Shown here one piece after another: positions 60,801 to 62,300 of a stretch of 62,300 bases of DNA. The stretch comes from Chloroflexota bacterium (GTDB lineage Bacteria > Chloroflexota > Anaerolineae > Caldilineales > Caldilineaceae). Position numbers and translations under genes: made by a program. Below the pieces are notes generated by a model. The model had not been told where the DNA came from, ran no database searches, and worked only from the letters and a program-made list of their open reading frames with translations. The stretch spans positions 1 to 62,300 of the forward strand of contig BOKO01000030.1 in assembly GCA_016861025.1 (NCBI GenBank). Direction: 5' to 3'. Every line of letters starts with the position of its first letter. The stretch's first letter is position 1.

Positions 60801-62300
60801 GGTGAACAGTGCGCAGGTGAGTGCGGATCAGCGCGACCCGGTGCAGAGCAACAACTTCAGCAGCGTGACAACCAGCGTCAGCCAAAGTGCGGATCTGGCA
60901 GTCGCCAAGACAAGCCTGATGAACCCGGCATACGCGGGACAGGAGATTCTCTATCAGATCGTCGTGACGAACACCGGGCCGAGTGATGCGCGCGACGTGG
61001 TCATCACGGACACGCTGCCGGTCGGAACAACTTACAGCGGGTCGTCGGTCTTCTGCACAGAGAGCGGCGGCGTGGTGCGCTGTGAAGTGGGTGACGTGGC
61101 TGCGGGTGCGACGAAGTCGGCGCTGATCCAGGTGCGTGCGTCAAGCGGCTTGGTTAATGGCGCCACGGTGACAAACGTCGTGCGCACGAGCAGCGCCACG
61201 ACCGACCCGGTGAGCGGGAACAACGCCTACACGACCACGACGACGGTCAACCAGCCGTCGGGCAGCGTGGTCGATCTGGCGATAGCGAAGAATGCGACAG
61301 CCAGCGTCATCGCCGGTGAACGCGTGACCTACACGCTGGTCATCACCAACAACGGCCCGGCGACGGCGACGGCGGTGAGCATGGTGGATGCGCTGCCGGC
61401 GGGCGTGAGCGTCGTCTCGGCGACGGCGAGCAACGGTGCGACGTGCAACGCTGGCGTGAGCTGTCTGCTGGGCGACCTGGGCGTGGATGAGACGGTGATC
61501 GTCACCATCGTGGGTGTGGTTGCCAGCGACGTTGCGACCGGCACGACGCTGGTGAACCGGGCGCAGGTGGCCTCCGCAAACCCGGACAGCAACGCAGCGA
61601 ACAACACAGCCAGCGCCAACACGGGCGTGACGGTGGATGACCAGCTGAGCATCCGCAAGGTTGGTCCGACGACCGTGCGACCGGAGCAGGCGATAGCGTA
61701 CCAGATTGTGGTGAGCAACACCGGTGTGAGCGACGCCACGAACGTCGTGGTGAGCGACACGCTGCCTGGCGGCATCGAGAACGCCATCGCTGCGGCAAGC
61801 CAGGGCGCCTGCACGATTGTCGGCAACCTGCTGACGTGCACGGTAGCGCGGCTAGGTGCAGGCGAGCAGATCTTCATCGTGGTCAACGGGTATGTGAGCC
61901 GGGGTGCGTCGGGCAGCCTGGTCAACACAGCGAGCGTGAGGAGCGCGGCCGACCCGACCGGCGCAAGCGAGACGGTGACGACGAGCGTGACTGCGGCGGC
62001 GGACCTGATGGTGGTGAAGCAGGGTGCGGCGACGGCGCGACCTGGCGATGCGCTGGTCTACACGCTGACGGTGCGCAACCTGGGTCCGAGCGCGGCGGCG
62101 AACGTCATCCTGACGGACGCCTTGCCGGCGGGCGTAAGCTTCGGCAGCGCAACGGACGGCTGCACGGAGAGCGGCGGCGTGGTGAGCTGCGTTGTGGGCA
62201 GCCTGAGCGCCGATGCGACGGTGGTGTACACGGTGGCGGTGACGGTGGACGCCGACGTCTATCCTGGTGCGAGCCTGGAGAACGTCGTCGAAGTGACGAC
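39871..62300 (+). CDS. Giant DUF11-repeat surface protein, 5' part (runs off window)
   Basis: One uninterrupted frame of at least 7,476 codons from ATG 39871 (GCAGGAG upstream) to the window end, with no stop. The N-terminus has a long signal segment (hydrophobic at about 31-48, MVNLLMVLSMLLST). Then come about 220 low-conservation residues with repeated PTWYS/PPWYS/PAWYA motifs, and a region of diverse beta-sandwich modules rich in TVTVTNTG-type strands (about 270-2150). Two LamG/concanavalin-like modules (about 2156-2328 and 2925-3090) lie within a duplicated block. From residue 3671 there are 31 DUF11 modules in an ordered super-repeat. DUF11 modules are Ig-like and form stalks in surface proteins. 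No sortase motif, S-layer domain or membrane anchor is visible because the 3' end is missing. A fibre, adhesin or sheath role is inference. Confidence 0.92.
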   Translation, partial: MSTNYVQPMGFGRGTYLVGAWQNPVEQIRKMVNLLMVLSMLLSTMAPIYQPRVGMTPSFALPEELRGFTSSLTQPEINHLLETGGSSRALGSMVAPTWYSDLARPATAVAPIEPSDLALAPTVRSDFARLESAIPSADVLGDALAPPWYSALAQPEAAVAPSLLFGNALTASSAPIAIEDRFETDVLLPKGWSFIDPSSIQIDAPSTAHASTWMDTSLAPAWYAPAENVEAILNDRSGIGGSDFESIFFRPLEQESNDQCAPSGNVMTLTPPPYAISRGNIYGDVYTVTIRNNSSVLTTTNVTLRINPNVGFYYLGESATVESSISGSLTYTDTGAGLPGADAFIAVTGDITATTLDPGEVMTFTFMLATNGDAISAQPLEVMLYSGAQYCAVGQIVNVQTVRGNLTVQKSPNIRSAWLGDMLDWTITLRNTGLGTVYHAQVADIFGAGYINSDLSGLPTEPITLEAGASATYYVTGTVNACSQLTNTAQAWWSIGNQDATATITNPASSQVDVRFNLVNPSVSLQVSPNALNIPFCTPMTQTVVITATANEAAKNVQIVANTQGFNVANVSAGWSYTNGVFTYVGGTPAGVMYKDSPVTLTFDLSGPTACTTNNYALNFRPTYQNACDVPFNGTAVSAPTVNYAPDRPTLNVSQSAPYAVRSRGTFTYVVYLNAANIQNITDTILITDIVPSVFRIDGYNSPSGTITSTGQAVYWSVDTPGSGSLSASMVITVTVREDQACQSYSLQTNTVNATAPTCPECGLLSSNSSSQTYIEDVDIALIGVKNVTGDREICGSTGFLYENDFYVNLPVGMQSLVFTETLGTATGFSGLAAPLIYQTGTLSVTFNGIDVTHLVTIEQETPDLVVNLNRLIDMAADVEITKTSIPTAVNAGELLTYTLTATNQSTFTATNVVVSDTLPEGLIGVVVNAGDFDSCNSTIVCTLSELAPNASATFTVTATVATSQSADLINVAYVTHDGLDNALERNHVVVRTTVTPTTPLTATDLQISKIGAPAIVNAGEAVAYTMVVTNLGAYTASNVMVFDALPASFSLGSAAASQGSCSGAHPLRCDLGELGVNATATITVVAIADASVTTDAINMAHVIADNPDNDLTDNSATAVTRVIRRLPLRIQYRVIAPGEALGGDVSRTWHDWSLLYVDEIGAGSCRGNNTLYMGTPTTIYRSNLGIHISTDTPNACEPELVTLNVTGGSTNALADNLVVTMTLGANDVYTVAGYGGFFAANPPSAVISNGNQITWTWDAALPITANGSIYVEVLRPCAATGPLTAQTSFQDRCEAPHSASAANSFVPTQPNLYLFLTPAQYEIVDKTAVWTVYVINTGDGDAVNALITNTLGSGLAFSRSVVTGPSGVITTTGVGDGNDVQWRAPRLSVGQQIRIDVYADVIACGGLTMQAFADASCQGGTCSAVGPQSISLLRAPAALLSSNRQVAVLPMCESGPVELIVQNASAGATEYNFVITETVRYATVLTETLRLTVTNRAGAVITATSEISRLMAITTNGMTTTLVFSSTNLPPDDPLRTILDERAAGDVIRIGFWVQSDCYSADQAQVQSQASALDACQGQLTANENAVSLTVTKPDLEVTKLMRNVSVGGGFKGNNVYAGAGDTVVYQVTVRNRGQYQATHLFVEDQLPPTFELTSLSPMTSSQSGSPPLLRWHEGQTVTLQVNEIVNYYITGTVTADACTTPNSSNRAWAYYGCSSDFSGLCAAASGSVTTTFSTSPSLSLATPAVTIDQCSGGPIVVNFPNNGARAENVVITYTLPPGLAYNGLAAGIYPTPTISPSIGATGVITWLYPVIGQEATTNTLRFNVINAAGVCAAAGLITGTAQIGFTDSCGNPITDVAPSTTNITVQKSNIVAAIAPLTRTVVVGQVYTWTVTITNTGNSPTNNLVVTATVGNGWEMLYASVGAPGGATPVTTTNSVTWAVGALAANNATWIATYSARALDAREDYRTIVTATTACNDGGCLQSDSFTAYDTAINVFAKTGAPAYATIGDLVVFTLTADLFGNVPYTNTIVTDTLPTGLGFVTATLYLDQDLDGTPASAIHAPTSAPVALASGDIVWNLGTLNGSALMTGVITAVVQNLITTTFQGEVLVNTAQLAYIDDGQPYAFRDTASMTVTEPILHIGKRYVTADACIAALFEDNFNDGDATGWTTTGGSWSVVDNTYRVTTAGDALAQAGATTWGDYSYSAMLYSSDADSGDIGLVFRAQSATQYYRFRWNRNAAGDAGNYVVERVNGGVTAIGSAAGTFYDLNRWYHVEVRVKGARIQVFIDGALALDVTDAAPAWGAGNVGFYANAQNAAFFDNALVTRYDEAGCTVGAGALVTYTLTISNMGRAVGRDLVITDVIPTGTSLYTYTFTSNDGGAAVTGAPATIPGATGALTWTVNQLAAIDPFVTNNHTAITLTVVLAISPTMPAASLLTNQAALTYDSQVGDGPVSIEREYSGGSHATTVQTVDPPGLSKVVAPFTATIGQIVVYTITVPSTPITAALTNITVTDEIKVNLRVTATSIVANPQLVDPVVIFSGQQVTATFTRIEAGAQAQIVVTGVVSNTAINQDGVVVTNTARLYYTEGIGTVGTSRVLTSNQVSTELVEPVLQIQKAATPNTGLRASDVVTYVLTVRHAATSRSTAYNVVVTDVVPSVLAYNNGSLTVTTPTGQVISTTVGNSLTITVTEYPTPATPIYITYTATVIQSAEPRSTYTNTAFVRYISLPDTPDARTGSGVGVNDYYTSTQATIQTAPLAVDKRLDYPNSYYSIGDLITYTVLITLPVGTTRNLIVTDSVPAGLLYAAPTSTVIVTATPNITLTYVITPSTGDGASASQAILRMLEPVNNTTGASAVLTWTMRLIVVNDISRTVNYNGAVKTNSVTLTYVNAQNQTFSLTDSSEPTTIYEPLLHIGKSYVTDSACAATMLQENFNGGATGWSSSSGTWSTGEGWMRAPSGVTSIFTRTGVSFNNFSYSAIVSATSTSNSIGLAFRVQNANNYYRFVWTGTSPHYRLERVSGGSPSTIATAVAAGFIANRWHHLEVRAVGNQFTIFRDGQQILTGNDSTFTSGSVGFYVNSNNASFDDALVTRMGDDGCFVDVHDLITYTLTISNQNRLTGHDLVITDVLPAHMAYVASTLASNDPNAALTVSPSPGATGVLVWNMNQLTATTPFNPLVHSWAVITVTARVLADTPAGVRLTNQALLAYDSMAGTGPVGVERIYSGGSHSAAVRTADATLIKSSYPSVSTIGETFRYTVTFPGASGSGGIAANLYTVTLTDSLPAGFRIVTPVAVEVIVDPPANIPPAAINTSRTTTKTLLIDVSTVPSYTQVTAVITAVVENTMINQNSVSYTNTATLGWFDLANSPVAPVTSNVVTNTVVEPLLIIEKSAFPTNVRPGDTVFYTLRIYHAPTSTVPAYNVLISDTLNSWLSYISGSWEANNDPYSVAATGRYTVELPNLQAYFPVLGASLTAANPLILRYQAVVEIDTPASTIITNVANLQWTSLLTDTYSQGEIRNGSGGVNDYYDEDEAQVSLDQFTIIKSGPLTVTAGSMVTYVIQVNNGSPITGRNAYVVDTISFRVTAVTGTFSTPLNAGLCNPPVTMAQGSAVSCQLGDLPPNSSGFVTITGRIDPETPDGALVDDYATFYVTDSNGVQQERSDEAESQVETSTDLEIRKDGPATANAGELITYTLVVTNIGPSTARGVDAKDILPAGLTFVAGSTTVGACTSSICQIGDMQPGQVVTMVITASVGSNVTGVITNTAQVFSATDDPNQTNNRDTATTTVSAFTTIHVAKVDMTDPVYAGNTYFYQVTVTNTGPAQANNVVITDILPAHVIFEGASPGCTYANGRVTCAAGDLVPGEWFGVLINVRVPTTITDGTRVTNTATITTSTSVQPGSVLTATEPTLLRQAVNNPTDLAIAKRVTPASVTAGLGGSNLVTYTLNVTNTGVATTTAVQVTDLYPQNFTLLSATTSLPITRAQCSNGGVCAIDELGIGASAVITLVFSVPASVVTGTYTNTAHVSSASEDANLANNTASVPVTVLNSVTLQIAKSAAPNPATPGSNLAYTILVTNTGPSDATNVTISDTLPANFTPDVILSSQGGCASFPCNLGTLAPNTRAWVTINGRIAAGVTSAGQISNTARVTSTQTPAAVTATVTPTIALVADVGVTKQAPANALPGQTIVYTLTVRNLGPSVATSTRVTDTLPVSVTFSSATAGCTHASGVVGCDLGALSAGAVQTIRITATVAANVYPGASLENTATITTTSSDPNLLNNDAVADTTVLAAANVTINKTQVTANPITAGSLVTYTLTINNTGPGMARAVDVKDQLPAGMTLERISASNGGVCGGTVCQFGDLLLNETRTVTVVARVGSNVTASSLTNTAGVYSVDDTTPATTTVATNIATSADVAVTKVDLNDPVGPTEDLLYRIVVVNNGPSDAQNVVVTDTLDSNVTFINASSGCALNGSAVVCTTGALAANTSASYLLAVRVRDVATGTILTNSVVVTTTTSDPAPANNSASITTTVQQEFGPTADVGIVKSGGSSVVAGQNVTYTLSVTNAGPQAATNVRLLELAPAGTTVMSMTASNPDDANEYCSLGGACYLGAVNPGTTAVITVVLRVNSDYTGSSLVNSAQVSADQRDPVQSNNFSSVTTSVSQSADLAVAKTSLMNPAYAGQEILYQIVVTNTGPSDAQNVVITDTLPVGTTYSGSSVFCTESVGVVRCEVGDLAASATTSVLIQVRASSGLTDGAVVTNTVRTSSAISDPVSGNNNYTTTTTVNQPSGSVVDLAIGKSGPAAVVAGEEIVYTLVVTNNGPATAVNVNLVDLLPAGVRFVDATSSQGLCNAGVSCLLGDLGSGATATAIVTGLVEANVISGTTLLNTASVASANPDSDDTNNQATAPTLVAATARVRIVKDVEPANVTPGDTIVYRIVVTNSGPSTARTVVVADTLPAEVAAAMVSSSQGGCVGFPCTLGDIAPDSSATIVVIGRVTADADGVFTNTASLTSATSLASGSDADDDATATVTPQADLVLRKDATPTGVTGGAVVYTLTVTNLGPSAAQSVRITDALPAQVSFASASAGCTETSGVVVCTAATLAAGASATYTIAARIDGDVAPGVSLENFATVTAATSDPNPTNNNATADTSILSIADLVVTKFGPTTAVAGETLFYTIVVTNVGGTTARGVDVKDTLPAGVSLVSASIARSGSGPAACGATVCQVGDMAAGEVVTITVAGRVSPDASGDLTNRATVFSASQLSNTATTSATVTTTVVQQADLVITKSDLPDPVAPTEGLLYRLTVVNRGPSTAQSVVITDALDANVTFASADAGCVHDGSLTGGVITCTVGTLAPDASAFFLVAVTVGDAPPGTIVPNEAGVASSTPLINTADDSVRITTTVAAAAGPSADVGLAKTTPSTAVIAGERITYTLTVSNAGPQAATNVRVLELVPTGATVVSMSADNPDDANEYCSLGGVCYLGMVNPGATAVITVVLRVNSDFTGGTLVNSAQVAADQRDPNPANNISSVATPVNTAADLVIGKAALANPVLAGQTLLYEIAITNAGPSVATGVVITDAVPANTTFAGASVGCYVDAGVVICDVGELAAGATARYLIQVRVAGDIVSPTTIVNTAYVTGPIDTAPTNNSATASVTAQQGALGEADLTIAKSDSPDPVTAGELLTYTLVVTNNGPAVATNVGVIDLLPTDATFVSVEATQGLCNGGVSCQLGDLAVGAGATITLVVRVNSTAPAGVLRNEARVAAANPDPTPGDNRADATTTVTVDDALSIVKLGPATIAPNQAIAYQIVVSNAGPSAATGIVVTDALPGGVENVIAASSRGACSVSAGVVTCNVGVLLPGESVFVAINGYVRSDATGDLVNYAAVASAADPTGVTATATTTVQAVADVVLTLRSAPTAVAGETAIVTATVTNIGPSMAEGAVVTITLPAGVTYAGENLPAGWFVASSLGGTVVLTTGNALAANTTVDLPILVAVAANVASGASLEFNGVVATQTSDPNPSNNIADADTSVVREATLRIAKIASPDPVTAGEWVTYTITITNEGPSDARFVDVKDQLPAGLTLVTAAASDGGACAGTLCQFGAVAVNATRTMTVVAQVGSGVIGPLTNTAAVDSIDNAAGLPVTATATITIVAETSLAISKAALNNPANAGGAVLYQIVVVNNGPSDAQSVVITDALPLNTTYAGGDNACTLVDGQVVCTIGALAANASRSLLIQVNVDAAAPDGFLLTNVVTATSPTASVPVTASAVTTVRQPDVGGVADLSLSKTGPTTAVAGEQITYTLVVTNLGPATATAVNLVDALPGGVRFVAAASSQGQCNAGVSCLLGDLGEGATATVVVTGLVEADVISGTTLLNTAYVASANFDGDDTNNWATATATVTAEALMRVVKDVEPASVLPGDTIVYRITITNSGPSTARNVAVTDVLPGEVENAIVSSSQGGCTGFPCALGDIAPNGGATIIVVGRATATASGAIVNTAELSSDTPLAGGSVISDSATVMATPQADLIIQKAAPATVIAGRSIAYTVTVINNGPSAAQAVVVTDTLPAELTNIATGDGCTVAGNTVTCTVGVLSANSSRILTVTASAPSSIIAGASLENRAVVGSETPDPDTTNNVATVDTSVVREANLSIVKSGSPTTVNAGEWVTYTITIANEGPSDARAVDVKDQLPSGMTLERITASNGGVCGGTVCQFGDLLLNETRTVTVVARVASHVTAASLTNTAGVYSVDDATPGLASVTTNIATSADVAVTKVDLNDPVGPTEELLYQIVVVNNGPSDAQNMVVTDTLDSNVSFVNAGSGCAPSGGAVVCTAGTLAANTSASYLVAVRVSDVAAGTILTNSVVVTTTTNDPVSANNSAVVTTTVEQRFGPTADVGIVKSGSSSVVAGQSVTYTLSVTNVGPQAATNVRVLELVPAGATVVSMIAGNPDDANEYCSLGGACYLGTIYSGTTAVITVVLRVNSDYTGASLVNSAQVSADQRDPVQSNNFSSVTTSVSQSADLAVAKTSLMNPAYAGQEILYQIVVTNTGPSDARDVVITDTLPVGTTYSGSSVFCTESGGVVRCEVGDVAAGATKSALIQVRASSGLVNGATVTNVVRTSSATTDPVSGNNAYTTTTTVNQPSGSVVDLAIAKNATASVIAGERVTYTLVITNNGPATATAVSMVDALPAGVSVVSATASNGATCNAGVSCLLGDLGVDETVIVTIVGVVASDVATGTTLVNRAQVASANPDSNAANNTASANTGVTVDDQLSIRKVGPTTVRPEQAIAYQIVVSNTGVSDATNVVVSDTLPGGIENAIAAASQGACTIVGNLLTCTVARLGAGEQIFIVVNGYVSRGASGSLVNTASVRSAADPTGASETVTTSVTAAADLMVVKQGAATARPGDALVYTLTVRNLGPSAAANVILTDALPAGVSFGSATDGCTESGGVVSCVVGSLSADATVVYTVAVTVDADVYPGASLENVVEVT
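46336..46851 (+). other. LamG/concanavalin-like module 1 in the giant protein
   Basis: Reads LFEDNFNDGDATGWTTTGGS, then SYSAMLYSSDADSGDIGLVF, YYRFRWN, WYHVEVRVKG, IQVFIDGALALD and GNVGFYANAQNAAFFDNALV. This is the laminin-G-like carbohydrate- or surface-binding sandwich often called LamG_3/DUF1080-like. It interrupts the DUF11-type array. Confidence 0.8.
48652..49140 (+). other. LamG/concanavalin-like module 2 in the giant protein
   Basis: Reads ENFNGGATGWSSSSGTWS, FSYSAIVSATSTSNSIGLAF, YYRFVW, WHHLEVRAVGN, FTIFRDGQQILTG and GSVGFYVNSNNASFDDALVTR. It is clearly related to module 1 and sits at the same place in the second copy of a roughly 2.3-kb block: each is preceded by EP(I/L)LHIGK(R/S)YVT and followed by a DUF11-like module starting with LITYTLTISN or LVTYTLTISN. 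Confidence 0.8.
50881..52728 (+). repeat. DUF11 super-repeat cycle 0: A-B-E-F-G
   Basis: Five modules start at about 50881, 51229, 51619, 52003 and 52363. By motif they match types A (VDAKDILPAGL, Cys-x4-Cys), B (DMTDPVYAG, Cys-x8-Cys), E-like (Cys-x5-Cys), F (GGCASFPCNLG) and G (GCTHASGVVGC). They are the most diverged of the cycles. Types C and D are absent. Confidence 0.7.
52729..55317 (+). repeat. DUF11 super-repeat cycle 1: A-B-C-D-E-F-G
   Basis: Modules start at 52729 (A), 53089 (B), 53467 (C), 53845 (D), 54229 (E), 54592 (F) and 54952 (G). Type marks: A VDVKDQLPAGMTLE; B VDLNDPVGPTEDLLY; C NPDDANEYCSLGG; D AKTSLMNPAYAGQE; E LCNAGVSCLLGDLG; F KDVEPANVTPGDTIVYR; G GCTETSGVVVC. The cycle is 2,589 bp long. 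Confidence 0.85.
55318..57948 (+). repeat. DUF11 super-repeat cycle 2: A-B-C-D-E'-F'-G
   Basis: Same order as cycle 1, with modules from 55318, 55690, 56080, 56461, 56839, 57208 and 57565 (2,631 bp). F' (LSIVKLGPATIAPNQAIAYQ, Cys-x8-Cys) differs from F and matches cycle 4. The last G module (57565) is the only module of the 31 without a Cys pair. Confidence 0.82.
57949..59775 (+). repeat. DUF11 super-repeat cycle 3: A-B-E-F-G
   Basis: Modules from 57949 (A), 58309 (B), 58684 (E), 59050 (F) and 59410 (G), 1,827 bp. The C-D pair is missing exactly as in cycle 0. E and F closely resemble those of cycle 1 (VTGLVEADVISGTTLLNTA; KDVEPASVLPGDTIVYR). Confidence 0.82.
59776..62300 (+). repeat. DUF11 super-repeat cycle 4: A-B-C-D-E'-F'-G (cut by window end)
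   Basis: Modules from 59776, 60133, 60511, 60889, 61273, about 61639 and 61999. B-C-D are very similar at DNA level to cycle 1, at a constant offset of 7,044 bp. E' and F' match cycle 2 (LSIRKVGPTTVRPEQAIAYQ). The array clearly continues beyond the window. Confidence 0.85.

Overview
The window looks like a chromosomal segment of a GC-rich, non-proteobacterial bacterium. A member of the Chloroflexota, perhaps class Caldilineae, is my best guess. The reasons are the Pro/Thr (PTPTNTP) repeat surface protein, the giant DUF11-repeat protein, the SAM-I riboswitch in front of metY-metX-metW, and the word-like intergenic palindromes. This placement is inference from gene content; no rRNA or taxonomic marker was searched. 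No plasmid, phage, transposase or CRISPR array was seen.

Layout. (1) 1-1164: 3' end of a PT-repeat protein with an apparent one-base frameshift. (2) 1239-7316: housekeeping block of pyrG, yebC/pmpR, ruvC, an orphan OmpR-type regulator, ruvA, efp, tRNA-Thr(CGT) and, on the minus strand, tRNA-Arg(TCT). A perfect 31-bp inverted repeat begins inside the 3' end of tRNA-Thr. (3) 7659-17209: a membrane-quality-type cluster of DUF2207 protein, 2-TM zinc-ribbon protein, helical protein, SPFH protein fused to an excisionase-like HTH, S49 peptidase, a large membrane-anchored DUF4350-like protein, a GNAT enzyme and a DUF983 protein. Most gaps carry different palindromes built from repeated short words. 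(4) 17246-20963: promoter, SAM-I riboswitch with terminator, then metY-metX-metW (sulfhydrylation route to methionine). (5) 21027-29523: gpmA, a Clp_N/site-2-protease fusion, a membrane protein, an esterase, an MFS transporter, a nucleoside hydrolase, a TetR regulator, a small basic protein and an EamA exporter. (6) 29562-38161: phosphate regulon phoP-phoR-pstS-pstC-pstA-pstB, with 11-bp-phased TTAACA-type Pho boxes before phoR and pstS. (7) 38580-62300: a SurA_N/TlpA-type thioredoxin fusion followed 19 bp later by one giant reading frame that is open to the window edge (at least 7,476 codons).

Two things stand out. First, the pst operon holds three PstS-like domains: two in tandem in one lipoprotein, and a third, circularly permuted one inserted between TM1 and the permease core of PstA. 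The tandem arrangement is what circular permutation by duplication would need as a precursor. Second, the giant protein has a hierarchical repeat. At least 31 DUF11 modules of about 120 residues fall into seven types (A-G) that recur in fixed order: ABEFG, ABCDEFG, ABCDEFG, ABEFG, ABCDEFG. Thirty of the 31 modules carry one closely spaced Cys pair, and the gene directly upstream encodes a chaperone-like domain joined to a thioredoxin fold with a WCPYC site. This suggests a dedicated folding and disulfide partner for a giant surface fibre.
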